The translations under genes and the position numbers were made by a program. Below, in pieces: positions 12,075 to 23,844 of a DNA stretch of 64,000 nucleotides (positions are counted from its first letter, which is position 1; each line of letters starts with the position of its first letter). Source of the stretch: Sorghum bicolor (taxonomy: Eukaryota > Streptophyta > Magnoliopsida > Poales > Poaceae); assembly GCF_000003195.3 (NCBI RefSeq), contig NC_012873.2:43456061-43520060 (forward strand), read 5' to 3'. The notes beneath the pieces were generated by a model. The model was not told the DNA's origin and ran no database searches. It saw nothing but the letters and a program-made list of their open reading frames with translations.

Positions 12075-12860
12075 GGAACCAAGACTGTGAAAGAGTATTT
12101 GCATGCTTTCAACAATTTTGCTCGTTATGCTACAGAGTTTGTGAACACCGAAGTTAAGAAGATTGCTAGTTTCCAGAGGGGCTTCTGCCCCAAGATGCTA
12201 AAGACCATGGGTACAGGGACCCGAGCTACTTTCAATGCCTACATCAGTGACTGTCTGACCTAAGAGAATAATAACAACAACTATAGTGCATCCAAGTTGC
12301 ACAAGAGGCCTTTTGAGGCCAGTTTGTCTCAGTCTAGGGCACTAGTGGTAGGGTATGAGCAGTATCGTCCTCCTGCCCCGGGTGCTAGATTCTGACCTCC
12401 GCAGAGAAGGAACACCAGACATTCAACTCAGCAAAGCCGTACAAGGTGGCTGTGACACCAGCCAAGCCCAGGGCCAACCCTGCTGCAGCACCTGCTGCCA
12501 ACACCATGACCAAGGGGCTGTGCTAAAACTGCTACAAGATGGGACACTTTGCTAAAGAATGTCCCTATCCCAAGAAAGCAGCAGACGACTTACCCAACCC
12601 ATGTGCACCACACCTTGATCGAGGAAATTCTGGAAGGAGAACCAGTAACAGCTGGTATGTTTCCTGTCAACCAACATCTTGCAGTTGTTTTGTTTGATTT
12701 TGGATCATCGCATTCATTCATGAGTCAAGAATTTGCACAAAAACATGATCAACCGGTTACCGAGTTGGGTTGTGGTTTTCGCATCAGTTCAGTCAGGGCT
12801 GATGTGTTGACCAATAAAGCAGTGATGGGAGCAACCTTGGACATTAGCGGCTGAAGGTTT
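12075..12860 (+). pseudogene. Element B gag C-terminus and protease, broken
   Basis: The first codons after element A read as capsid sequence (TVKEYLHAFNNFARYATEFV), so A inserted within gag. A zinc-knuckle remnant at about 12526-12580 reads CYKMGHFAKECP, which lacks the central Cys-Gly pair of the usual CCHC motif. The protease follows with VVLFDFGSSHSFMS (near 12690), where DFG replaces DTG. Stops at 12260 and frame changes before 12540 and after 12854 break it. Confidence 0.75.
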
Positions 12861-14111
12861 TGAGTAAACCTTGTGGTCATGCCAGGTTTGGTTTTGGATG
12901 TTATAATCGGCATGAATAAGATGACAGATTGAGGTGCAATCATAGATGCCGGTCATAGGACTCTTTCCCTTAAGGATCCACAGAGTGAGGGCACAATTCA
13001 GGTCAGATTACCTCGGCAGTTTGACTTCGCTAGCCTTTCTTATGCTATACAAGTGGTTCCATTAGAGCAAATGCCAGTGGTCTGTGAGTTCCTAGATGTT
13101 TTTTCTGGAAGAGTTACCTGGGCTTCCCCCAAATAGAGAAGTTGAGTTTGCCATAGAACTAATAACAGGTACAACGTCGATCTCCAGGAGACCATACCGG
13201 ATGCCACCAAATGAGCTTGCTAAATTGAAGACCCAATTGAAGGAATTGCTGGACAAGGGTTTCATTCGGCCAAGTTCGTCCGAATGGGGTTGTCCGACAC
13301 TGTTTGTGAAGAAGAAGGATCAATCCTTATGCATGTGCACGGACTATCGTTCGCTCAATGTTGTGACAATCAAGAACAAGTATCCTTTACCTCGCATCAA
13401 CATCCTGTTTGATCAGTTGTCAAAGGAAAAAGTGTTCTCTAAGATAGATCTGAGCTCAGGGTATCACCAAATCAAGATTCGACCGCAAGACATACCAAAG
13501 ACTGCCTTTTCTACCAGATATGGGTTGTATGAGTACCTTGTCATGTCCTTTGGATTAAAAAATGCTCCTGCATACTTCAAGTACCTAATGAATTTAGTCT
13601 TCATGCCAGAGTTAGACAAGTTTGTCATGGTGTTCATCGATGACATTCTAGTCTATTCAGAGAATGAGCATGACCATGACGAGCATCTAAGACTTGTGCT
13701 GAATCGGCTACGAGAGCATCAACTGTATGCAAAGTTCAGCAAGTGTGAGTTTTGGTTGAAGGAGGTTCCATTTCTTGGTCACATCTTGTGAGAAAGAGGG
13801 ATTGCTGTAGATCCAACCAAGGTACAAGAGGTCATGGACTGGAAAGCCCAAACTTTTGTCTCAGAAGTTCAAAGCTTTCTTGGATTGGCCGGGTACTATT
13901 GTCATTTCATTCCTGACTTCTCCAAGATTGCCAAGCCAATGACTAGCTTACTACAAAAGGATCATAAGTTCGCCTAGACAGAGGAGTGCAAAGTTGCCTT
14001 CCACACCTTGCGAAAGCTACTGACCACTGCTCCTGTTTTGGCACAACCGTATATCGAGAAGGCTTTTGATGTGTTTTGTGACGCATCAAAGTGTGGATTA
14101 GGGTGTGTACT
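12861..14111 (+). pseudogene. Element B reverse transcriptase and start of RNase H
   Basis: An open stretch of 231 codons (13096-13791) holds the RT core: [15 protein letters not shown], the [16 protein letters not shown] motif, [13 protein letters not shown] (motif A) and [11 protein letters not shown] (the FIDD active site). The connection domain follows in frame after a TGA at 13789 (normally Ser or Arg). RNase H starts near 14060 with VFCDASKCGLGCVL. Element C interrupts it at 14111/14112 inside the codon run after that motif, and the rest of RNase H resumes at 22010. Confidence 0.87.
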
Positions 14112-15322
14112 TGTTGACGGTCCTTAAGTATCAAATTTAATTATCAAATAAACAAAGAAAATGATCCAAATGAAATCAACATCTAGACTTAGGGTTTTAT
14201 CTGACAGAATTCCACGAGTTTTGGTGTTTGTCTATTTCTACAGGGGGTTATCAGGAAATAAGGAAGAAAGGCCCACATGTCGGGATTACATAGAGATATC
14301 AACCCACCGCGCAATTTTCTACCATCTAGAAGACTCCAGAAGCCACGGGAAGGAAGCGGAGCCCGAAAGGGCCAGGCCCAGGGCGCCCGCCCCCCTCTGG
14401 ACTCCGTTCCGGACTCTCTTCGCACACGACGTTCCACCGACCTATTGGATCCAGAATAACATAGTACCACCTCGCCTATCGACCCAAAAACGCATAGAAG
14501 GGGAGGACTATATAAGGAGACCCCCTCTGGCCCCTAGAGGAGACAAGAAATTATCATAGAGATTGAGGGGTGCCCTCGAAGGAAAACCTCTTCTCTAAAT
14601 AATATTTCTTTTTAGGCTTAGCAACCAATGTAAGGTAGAAATAGATCTTCTAGTTTCTACTAGATTGAGAGAGATAGAGTGGAGGTGTGGATCGGAGGAA
14701 GGTCGGCCTGTCGGTGTCTACTCCGAGTTTACCTGCGGGATCAAGTCTCCTAACCCAAGGCTTGCTTCTAAGATTCTTCAGTAATTCGACTTCTAATACT
14801 AGTAAGTTCTTGTTTTATTGTTCTTTGGTTTATGAGTTTACTTTAATCCTCTTTCGGTTGAGTATTAGAGTAATCACTTGTTAGCGTAAACGTGGTGTTT
14901 AGGCTAGGGTACTCATAGATATCCCCTGACTAGCTGGACCGTGGTAGTAGCGAGGAACGTGACATTTCCGAGTTACCTTTGCAGATCACATCTCGTTAGC
15001 AGGACGGGTAGGTTTATAGGTGCGGGTCGAACATCCTTTGTGTTGTCTAGATTCCGTGAGCCTCCCCAATAGAACAGTAGATCATCCTTATTAAGGTTAG
15101 AACGAGACTACGGTTGCAGTCTTCTCTATACATCACTCACATTGAGAGACATTGTTTGTAGCCTAAAGGGATAGTAGCAATAGATTTGGTTAGTCAGATG
15201 CACCCTTTCTCCCAGTGGTAAAAATATAAATACGATAACTCTGGATAACCTCCCGGGTGAAATGCTCACCGATATCCGTGCGCTTGCGGATCATTTTCTA
15301 ATAGCGTTACCAAATATCAACA
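14112..15322 (+). repeat. Element C 5' LTR
   Basis: Full LTR with TATA box TATATAAGG at 14509-14517. It lacks a 21-bp segment present in the 3' LTR between two GGGCGCCCGCC copies near 14381-14394. The first roughly 280 bp closely match the LTR of element H, after which the two diverge. Open frames inside it are chance. Confidence 0.95.
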
Positions 15323-15330
15323 AGCATTTC

Positions 15331-15347
15331 TGGCGCCGTTGCCGAGG
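15331..15347 (+). other. Element C primer binding site
   Basis: TGGCGCCGTTGCCGAGG lies 8 bp after the LTR end. It matches the Asp-tRNA type primer site usual for Athila elements, with one mismatch to TGGCGCCGTTGCCGGGG. Confidence 0.85.
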
Positions 15348-15444
15348 AGAAAGACGGTTTGCTGAGATAACTTTGAGTCTTGCTATTATCTTGTATTATA
15401 CTTTTATACTTTTATTCTTTTATCTTTTTATTTTTTCTATCTTT

Positions 15445-16371
15445 ATGGATAACTCAAATTCCATACCTATTATTGAATTCTTTGCACCTTCGGAGACCAG
15501 CCATAGACCATGGGAGTCAACACGTCCTGCCCCTAATTATGATCTATGTCCGGAGTTGATTGCAATAGGTCAAAACCAACCCTTTTCTATAGCCAAGGTC
15601 CTATCTTTTAATCAAGAAGATAATGCACTTTTAGCTACACCTAGGGAATCTTTTAATCTTTTTATAAATTCTGGTTTAGACCTAGCCCTACAAGACCATG
15701 TTTTTCCTAGATATTTTCACATTGGTCTTAATCATATAACCTTTGGTAGAGTCATTCTTTCTTTATCTATTAGTAAAGGAAGGTATGTCTTCATTTGTGG
15801 ACATCCTTCTTGTACTAGCCTTCATAGAATAATCTTAGAGATAGAGAAGGAATCATCTCCCAGACGAGGAAAGGAAGTTTCAATAGCCGATTTCCAAACA
15901 TTTCAATCCCATGATTCGGCTATCCATCCCATCCTTGAGCTTAATAGTTTCTACTATGCTCTTCCTCTTGAACCTCCCGATAATCCTATGAATCTTTCTA
16001 GACATCCCATGCATAAGAAGGAGGATCGAGAAGAGCAACATCAATGGCTAGAGGGCATTAAAAATCCATGTGCTATCACCATTGAATGGATAGATAAAAC
16101 AAACTTGAGAGACAATCCTAGAGGAATTTTAATCATTCATGAAGAATCATCCTTGGAGTTTGAGAATGAGAGAAACAACAGTGAGCATGGAAGTTATTTC
16201 ATAAATACCTCACCCAGTCCTTGCTCATATAAAACATCTCTCCAATCAATTTGTCTCTCCATCCTTACCACATTTGAGATCTCCAACCCCCTGTTCTTTT
16301 CTATTTATAAAAACTTTAAAAGGGCGGTTGTCGATGCATATGTCTATAATAAATATTGCACATCTCGTTGA
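15445..16371 (+). CDS. Element C unknown 308-residue protein in the gag position
   Basis: The frame is open back into the LTR, but the ATG at 15445 (MDNSNSIPIIEFF) lies after the primer site and is the likely start. I do not recognise the protein. It has no CCHC knuckle and no similarity that I can see to the Gag of elements F or H. Visible features are hydrophobic patches around residues 75-115 (FNLFINSGLDLALQ, ITFGRVILSLSISKGRYVFI), an acidic/polar middle and a Ser-rich C-terminal part. It is intact and sits where gag should be, so it may be a replaced or highly diverged structural protein. Sequence after the stop at 16372 is non-coding and includes a polypurine-like AAGCTTGGGGGAG at 16618-16630. 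Confidence 0.55.
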   Translation: MDNSNSIPIIEFFAPSETSHRPWESTRPAPNYDLCPELIAIGQNQPFSIAKVLSFNQEDNALLATPRESFNLFINSGLDLALQDHVFPRYFHIGLNHITFGRVILSLSISKGRYVFICGHPSCTSLHRIILEIEKESSPRRGKEVSIADFQTFQSHDSAIHPILELNSFYYALPLEPPDNPMNLSRHPMHKKEDREEQHQWLEGIKNPCAITIEWIDKTNLRDNPRGILIIHEESSLEFENERNNSEHGSYFINTSPSPCSYKTSLQSICLSILTTFEISNPLFFSIYKNFKRAVVDAYVYNKYCTSR

Positions 16372-17654
16372 GTTAATTGATGGTTCCCCAAGGACAAGCT
16401 TAGTGTCCTAAAACAAGCACTTCTAATTATTTGCAACATTGCCTTGTGTATTGAGCATATAAAGATAATTGTAGAAATATTCCTTCGGGTATTCTTGCCA
16501 CTAACCTTTCTAGGATTGGAGCAAGAAGATCGGATGAATGACAAGCGCAAGGTATGCCCAACCAATCATCATGCAACATTAAAATAAATTCATCCAATCT
16601 TGAATTTTGCAAAATTCAAGCTTGGGGGAGTACTTTACATAAAACATCCTTTGCCATGTTGCTATGTTGGTTGTCCTTACCTTTGAGACATGCTCAATTT
16701 GTTAAATACTAATCACACTACTTCATCTCCACTTGAGTAGATCTCTATAAAAGCCATCATGCTACCTTTGTTTATCCTAGTAAGTGTTAGTTTGGAAGTA
16801 CTGGTCACACTTCCAATGGCATTTAAATTAAGCGTGGTGCTTAGGTTAAATAGCCTTCCTTAATCTGATTAGACATGGAGTCTAGTTTGGTTACTGAACT
16901 AAAAACTGCTTGAGTAGATATTGGTATATTTTGTTGGACTAACCCCTGTAGGAAAACTTTCAATAACAACTTGGGAAGTCCTGAGATGCAAACTCATTAG
17001 AGATGAAGAAAGTGACACATGAAGTTTAACAATTTGCACAAGAAGGACGTAGCTCATAAGAGATGATTCATGGAGGGTGCCACAAACACGATGCACAACC
17101 GCTAAGAAAGGAAAGCTTCCACAAGGTGATATTGTACCATCACTCTTCAAGTAAGGTAACATCTTAAGGTACTTGACTAACACTTTTATAAGCTCCTCCT
17201 TGGTTCTGGCATTCACATAAATAAAGAGACAAACATGTATGATTTATAACTCCAAATTAACCAACTCAATTAATTCAACATGTTTAGTCCTTTAATCTTT
17301 GTTCTTAGTACTACCTTCATGACCCCACACTCCTAATCATATAAGCTAAAGTATTGCACATGCAATCTTTGGAAGATATAAACAAAACATAAATATAGAT
17401 AGATTATCTTTCCATTAGGTTGAGCCATCTGATCTGACAAATGCTACACTCATCAACTTTGTCTTGCTCACTATGCTTAAGGTTAGAGAAGAACAAATAC
17501 ACTTTTGGTTCTGTTGGTGTTTTCCACCAACAGAGCCCATGCACTTGATCTCTGCCTTGTCTCTATGAGCAGGACATATTTTGAGAAACGTGAAGGCGTT
17601 TTACAACTCCTAGATTCCATCAAGTGAAGAACCGGGATCTACGAGCACAAACAC
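16372..17654. other. Element C non-coding middle segment
   Basis: There is no supported reading frame. It contains a polypurine-like motif at 16618-16630 and a perfect 9-bp stem with a 5-nt loop at 17511-17533 (CTGTTGGTG / CACCAACAG). Its right edge is a junction with protease sequence at about 17655. Confidence 0.5.
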
Positions 17655-18693
17655 AATGGAGATCAGACACTTAGTTTCCCAAAGGAAATATTGAAGAACC
17701 TCTGTGTCCGAGTTGGTACCTTGTACACTCCAGCAAACTTCGTGGTGATAGAGACTGGCACTGAGGAGAGGGCACCCATCATCTTAGGGAGGCCATTCCT
17801 AAACACCAGAAGTGTCATCTACGCTAATGCTACCAAGATCAGTCTCTACATCAAAGGGAAGAAGGAAACTTTTCTTCAAGAACAAGACTACACAAACTTC
17901 AGAGCAATCCTAACATGAATCAAGGAAGAGGACCAACAGGAGGAACAGGAACAAGCAAATGTGGACCGAGTCAGCTAAGATGGTCACTGTAGTTCATAGA
18001 GGCCAAGATCATCAACTTAAGTCACCGTTTTTGACCAAGAAGGACGACCCAGGAATGCCAAGAATTTACTGCTCCATAAATGGATATAGCTTCTACAAGA
18101 CGATTTGCGACACCGGATCGGGCGTCAACATAATGGCCGCAGTCACCTATCGGCTCTTGTTCGGGACCATGCCACTAAGACCAACATACATTCAGCTCCA
18201 GATGGCAGATCAGACATTTCGAGAAGTCAAAGGAATAGTAACTGATGTCCCAGTCAAAATAGACGATCACTTTGTCTACACAGACTTTCAAGTTATTGAC
18301 ATGGGAGAAGATGAATATGATCCACCCATCATCCTTGGAAGACCGTTCCTCAGCACCGTTAAAGCAATTATCTACATTGGAACCGGAGAAGTCCATATGC
18401 ACTTCCCCTCAGAGAAGGTACGCCGTTATTTTACTGACCCTAACTATATCGTTGAAGAATCTAAGCAGGTCAGAAAGAGACGCAACCGCAACCAGAGGAG
18501 GCAGGTCATCAAGGACGGATGGGCAGACTATGAAGGAGAAGTTGTAAGATCAGAAGACGTTGAGTTTAAACAGAATTATCCAGAGGAAATTGAAACACCG
18601 AGTCAGGTATGGAAAATGAAGATAACTATAAATGAACAGAAGGCGCTGCCGGAAGTACCGACTACGCCACCCAACGAACCTCAGGACAATTAA
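17655..18693 (+). pseudogene. Element C tandem retropepsin-like block, first domain truncated
   Basis: The left part (17670-17917) is only the C-terminal half of a first retropepsin domain, ending with APIILGRPFLNT and a basic stretch, and it closes with a TGA. After a frame change, 17959-18693 (244 codons) is an intact second domain with ICDTGSGVNIMAAVTYRLL (Asp51) and PPIILGRPFLST (about 124-134), then a basic arm rich in Arg and Asn. It matches element H, where both domains are complete. Retropepsins cut Gag-type polyproteins. Whether this arrangement works as a single-chain dimer is inference. Confidence 0.78.
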
Positions 18694-20755
18694 GAAAATG
18701 GAGAGTCCCGCTCGGAGGACTTAAAAACACCGAACGCCTTGCCAAGAGGTAAACTTGGTAGTTATCCTTTCCCTTTTAATTATTTCAAATAGTTTACTTA
18801 GTTAATCATGTTCGTATTATCCTAGAAAGAAAATAAAAATGTGAAAAAAAACTGTAAGCCCCATGTGAGTAGACGAGTGGCATAAAACCCATAAGTACAT
18901 TCACTGTGGTGGCATAAAAATAAAATAAATATTTTTCTGCTTTATAAAAACAAAAATATAAAAACAGGGAGTAATATTTATTAAAGAGTCTCAACATGAT
19001 AAAGGCTAGATATTTATGCTAACACTTAACCAGTTCCACAAAGCTTTGTTGTCTATTTGAGCTCCACAGAATTTAAGAATCAAGAAGACTAGCAGACGGA
19101 GGACATTCTAATCGGTGTCAAAATACTGCTGACTTTCAAACACACCTCTGCCACCTGCTAGCTACATCAAGAGAAATTACGTCAAAATTCAGCTTGGGGG
19201 AGAGCACCCCCATTTATCTCGATAAGTATTTCTGTCTATCTTTATACTTATACTATATTAGAATATAAATACACATAACTATGAAAAACCAAATAAAGAT
19301 TTTATGCTTATATATATTTTGCTTAGTGTGTTTAATAAATAAATAAAGTGGTTATGCTAATCGGTATCTAATAAAACTTAAGCATGGATATGATGAATAG
19401 TTGCTCTGCCTAATTTGCAAATTTGAAGTTCTCTCTCAAGTTTAGATATAACTGTTATAATTTAAGGCTTGCTCTAGACCTAAACTTGTGGGATGAAAAC
19501 TTGATCTGAAGTCTAAGTTGTTAAGGGATACGATATGGGAAGGTTGAGCTGCTGTTCATCTGTTCCTAGAGATGCTAGAATTCTAGAGAATTTTATCTTT
19601 GAAAAATCTTTAAAATAACACATGATGAGTTCCTGTATGATGAGAGTTTAAATTCCTACCACAGCCATATATACATGCTTGCTAGACCTTGAGCCACACA
19701 TTTACTATTTACTGCTTATGAGCATTGAGTGTGGTCAAGCTGTGTAGACCCTTAGGAGCTTGTCATGTGGTTAAATCAAGATTCACTTGCACGTTCACTC
19801 ATACATGCTACTTCTACTCCGGAAGTACCATCCACATATATCCACTCATTTCCATCTCCAAAACCACCCAAAAGTATTCTACTCCTAATCCGGGAGAGAA
19901 TAACCAAAAATATTTCTGTTTCCCCTTGTGAAATAAATGCTCAAGTTATCTTGTTACTACCACTTGCTATATTATCTCAAGAGATGAATGCTCTGAAAAA
20001 AAAAGAGAAAAAGAAAATAAAAGATACGAGGAAATAAAAAGGAGCAAGTGCTCGGAACCTCGAAAGAAAAGAAAAAGAAGAGCATCTCATTCTCCTCATA
20101 AAGTTTCAAAAGCAAGGAAGGTATGTATCCCCTCAAAGAGCAAAGTAGAATTAGGCTTCCACCACCATTGTTATCACCATCATCAACATACACCATTCAT
20201 TCGCCACACATTCACATCTTGATTTGGCTTATTGATTTGTTTCTTTGGATCCATGGTTTGACTATGCAATAAATGTCTTGTAAGTATGTATACTTTATCT
20301 CCCACCTATGAGCTTAAGATATTAAAGCCTTATTAGAGTAGGGTGAGAGAGAAGACAATGTCACTATGCTTCATACCACAAATACTACATATCTTGAGAG
20401 AAGGCATATACCATCACTGCCTTGGTAAGGATCCAAAAATACCACAAAAGAGAGACCTGAGAGAATCATACAAGGAATTTCTGAGTTTTATTTGAAAATC
20501 TGCAAAAACCCCAGAGCTATAGCTAATCAAGAATAAGAGACATGGCACTTGGCTAGACTGTTCTATCTTTTAACCACTCAAGACAGAAGTGACGGTTACA
20601 AGTCCTATGGTGTAGGTAAAGTAAGTAAGTTTTAAGTCTTAACAGTTTATTCTAACTCAGAGATGAGATCTTGCTTAAACGCGTGTGTACTTCTAAGAAA
20701 TGAAACCAATGCAGAAACTCTTGAGTTCATCCTTGCTCAGGGACGAGCAAGAGGT
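18694..20755 (+). other. Element C long 3' non-coding region
   Basis: About 2 kb without a supported gene. It aligns nearly end to end with the corresponding region of element H (46337-48493) despite having no open frame. It includes a hairpin built on a polypurine motif (TTGGGGGAGAGCACCCCCA, near 19194-19212). Confidence 0.7.
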
Positions 20756-20770
20756 AATCTTGGGGGAGTT
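20756..20770 (+). other. Element C polypurine tract
   Basis: AATCTTGGGGGAGTT abuts the 3' LTR start TGTTGACGG. This is the primer for plus-strand DNA synthesis. Confidence 0.85.
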
Positions 20771-22004
20771 TGTTGACGGTCCTTAAGTATCAAATTTAAT
20801 TATCAAATAAACAAAGAAAAGGATCCAAATGAAATCAACATCTAGACTTAGGGTTTTATCTGACAGAATTCCATGAGTTTTGGTGTTTGTCTATTTCTGC
20901 AGGGGGTTATCAGGAAATAAGGAAGAAAGGCCCACATGTTGGGATTACATAGAGATATCAACCCACCGCGCAATTTTCTACCATCTAGAAGACTCCAGAA
21001 GCCACGGGAAGGAAGCGGAGCCCGAAAGGAGCCAGGCCCAGGGCGCCCGCCCTGAGGACCTGGGCGCCCGCCCCCCTCTGGACTCCGTTCCGGACTCTCT
21101 TCGCACACGACGTTCCACCGACCTATTGGATCCAGAATAACATAGTACCACCTCGCCTATCGACCCAAAAACGCATAGAAGGGGAGGACTATATAAGGAG
21201 ACCCCCTCTGGCCCCTAGAGGAGACAAGAAATTATCATAGAGATTGAGGGGTGCCCTCGAAGGAAAACCTCTTCTCTAAATAATATTTCTTTTTAGGCTT
21301 AGCAACCAATGTAAGGTAGAAATAGTTCTTCTAGTTTCTACTAGATTGAGAGAGATAGAGTGGAGGTGTGGATCGGAGGAAGGCCGGCCTGTCGGTGTCT
21401 ACTCCGAGTTGTACCTGCGGGATCAAGTCTCCTAACCCGAGGCTTGCTTCTAAGATTCTTCAGTAATTCGACTTCTAATACTAGTAAGTTCTTGTTTTAT
21501 TGTTCTTTGGTTTATGAGTTTACTTTAATCCTCTTCCGGTTGAGTATTAGAGTAATCACTTGTTAGCGTAAACGTGGTGTTTAGGCTAGGGTACTCATAG
21601 ATATCCCCTGACTAGCTGGACCGTGGTAGTAGCGAGGAACGTGACATTTCCGAGTTACCTTTGCAGATCACATCTCGTTAGCAGGACGGGTAGGTTTATA
21701 GGTGCGGGTCGAACATCCTTTGTGTTGTCTAGATTCCGTGAGCCTCCCCAATAGAACAGTAGATCATCCTTATTAAGGTTAGAACGAGACTACGGTTGCA
21801 GTCTTCTCTATACATCACTCACATCGAGAGACATTCTTTGTAGCCTAAAGGGATAGTAGCAATAGATTTGGTTAGTCAGATGCACCCTTTCTCCCAGTGG
21901 TAAAAATATAAATATGATAACTCTGGATAACCTCCCGGGTGAAATGCTCACCGATATCCGTGCGCTTGCGGATCATTTTCTAATTGCGTTACCAAATATC
22001 AACA
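20771..22004 (+). repeat. Element C 3' LTR
   Basis: 1234-bp copy of 14112-15322. The TATA box is at 21189-21197, and the copy carries the 21-bp segment absent from the 5' LTR. Confidence 0.95.
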
Positions 22005-22009
22005 GTACT

Positions 22010-22340
22010 TATGCAAGAGGGTAGAGTTTTCACCTATGCTTCACGATAATTAAGAAAACTTGAAGCCAACTATCCAACACATGATCTTGAGCTTGCTACT
22101 GTTGTACATGCTCTGAAGATCTAGAGGCATTACTTGCTTGGAAATAAGTGTCACATCTATATGGATCATAAGAGCCTTAAGTACATATTCACTCAGTCAA
22201 AGTTAAATATGAGACAGCGAAGATGGTTGGAATTAATCAAGGACTATGATCTAGAAGTACACTATCACCCAGGCAAGGCTAACGTTGTGGCAGATGCTTT
22301 GAGCCATAAACCACACTGTTATGTGGTTCAACCTTTGTTT
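22010..22340 (+). pseudogene. Element B RNase H, second part
   Basis: It continues the frame broken at 14111: LMQEGRVFTYASR, then [24 protein letters not shown], then [14 protein letters not shown] and ADALSHK. This is the classic RNase H end of a gypsy RT. The duplication GTACT repeats the codons at the break, which confirms that C inserted here. One TAA occurs near 22050. Confidence 0.88.
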
Positions 22341-23844
22341 GAGGATGGGTTCAACCTGATGCATCCTGAAGTCCTATGTCACATACAACTCAGTTGTTCA
22401 CTTGAGAGCCAAGTTATAGAGGGTTAGAAAACTAAGAAATGTATGTTTCATATCAAGGAAAAGATCAAGGATGACCCCAAAACCCAGTTCCGGGTGGACG
22501 AACGAGGGGTACTTTGGTTTTAAAATCGATTTTAATGGTTCCTAAGAACCTAGAGCTAAAGAACCTGATCATGGATGAAGCACATCTTTTGAAACTATCC
22601 GTCCACCCAGGGAGTAGCAAAATGTACCAAGATCTGAGACCCCACTTTTGGTAGACCAAGATGAAAAAGGAAATAATAGCTTATGTGACACATGTTGTAG
22701 GGTCAAGGCTTATGTGGCCCATAGGGATGTTGCAACCACTGTCAGTTCCTGCTTGGAAGTGGGAAGAGGTAAGTATGGACTTTATAACTAGACTGCCAAC
22801 TACAAGAAAAGGGAATGACTCAATTTGGGTGATTGTTGATCGGTTAACCAAATCAGCTCATTTCATCCCGATTAAAACCCGATACAGACCACCCGAGTAT
22901 GCTGACTTGTACATAGCTGAGATTGTCAAGCTGCATGGTATTCCCAAGACTATCATATTAGATAGAGGTCCGCAGTTCACTGCTCATTTCTAGGAACGAA
23001 TGCACAAGAGTTTAGGCACCAGCCTACTGAGGAGTACAGCGTATCATCCTCAAACCTCAGGCCAAACAGAGAGGCTTAATCGGGTCATGAAAAATATGTT
23101 GAGAGCTTGTGCTTCGAAAGGTTCTTGGGAGGCCTGGTTACCTTTAGCTAAATTCTCTTACAATAATAGCTATCAAGAGAGTATCAAGATGGCTCCATTC
23201 GAAGCCCTTTACGGATGAAGATGTAGAACTCCGTTAAACTGGGTCGAACCCGGTGAGAGGAGATACTACGGCACCAACTTCATGAATGAAGCTGAGAAAT
23301 TATCTAGCAGCACATGAGAGCCGCACAATCACATCAGAAAAACTATGCCAATAAGAGGAGAAGACCGCCTGAGTTTGCTGTAGGTGACTATGTATACCTC
23401 AAAGTTACACCAATGAAGAATGTTCAGCGCTTTAGGGTTCGAAGCATGCACCACGATACGTGGGACCTTATCAAATAATAGAGCGGAAAGGCCTAGTGGG
23501 CTACAAGATACAGTTGCCTGAAGAGTTAAGTTCTATCTTTCTAGTTTTCCACGTATCCCAACTAAGAAAGTGTCTGAAAGTACCTGAGCAAAGGATTGAA
23601 CCCCGAGGTATCAAGATAAAGGTAGACCTAGAGTACAAAGAGCAACCAGTGAGTATAGTAGATACCACGGAGCGAGTAACCAGGAACAGAGTGGTAAAAA
23701 CTAACAACGTTGTTTGGAGCCATCATGATGATAGAGATGTCACCTGGGAAACCGAAGATTATCTAAAAGAAGTTTACCTAAAATTTCATAAGAAATGGTC
23801 AGTAACTCAAAATCTCGGGACGAGATTTCTTAAGGGGGAAGGGT
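22341..23844 (+). pseudogene. Element B integrase and C-terminal chromodomain, broken
   Basis: The zinc-binding end keeps the His pair (EAHLLKLSVHPG) but lacks the Cys pair, the sequence reading VTHVVGSRLMW where CxxC is expected. The core (22661-23217) has VSMDFITRLP, LDRGPQFTAHF and SGQTERLNR, so all three acidic residues remain, with a TAG at 22993. After frame changes, 23460-23849 encodes GPYQIIERKG, FHVSQLRK and a chromodomain (WSHHDDRDVTWETEDYL). Chromodomains steer integration toward marked chromatin in this clade. The reading frame overlaps the LTR start. Confidence 0.85.

Larger units (their letters stand above)
14112..22004 (+). mobile_element. Element C: non-autonomous Athila-like LTR retrotransposon
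   Basis: LTRs of 1211 bp (14112-15322) and 1234 bp (20771-22004) start TGTTGACGG and end ATCAACA. The 5-bp target duplication GTACT is perfect (14107-14111 and 22005-22009). A primer site for the 3' end of an Asp-tRNA-type primer (TGGCGCCGTTGCC) follows the 5' LTR, and a polypurine tract precedes the 3' LTR. The inside encodes only an unknown protein and a protease block. There is no RT, RNase H or integrase, so mobility would need proteins from another element. LTRs are nearly identical apart from small indels, so the insertion is fairly young. Confidence 0.95.

Noticed and set aside
14161..14559. Frames beginning MIQMKSTSRLRVL, also near 41940 and 48567
   Set aside because: They fall in the LTR starts of C and H, upstream of the TATA boxes, and vary in length between copies.
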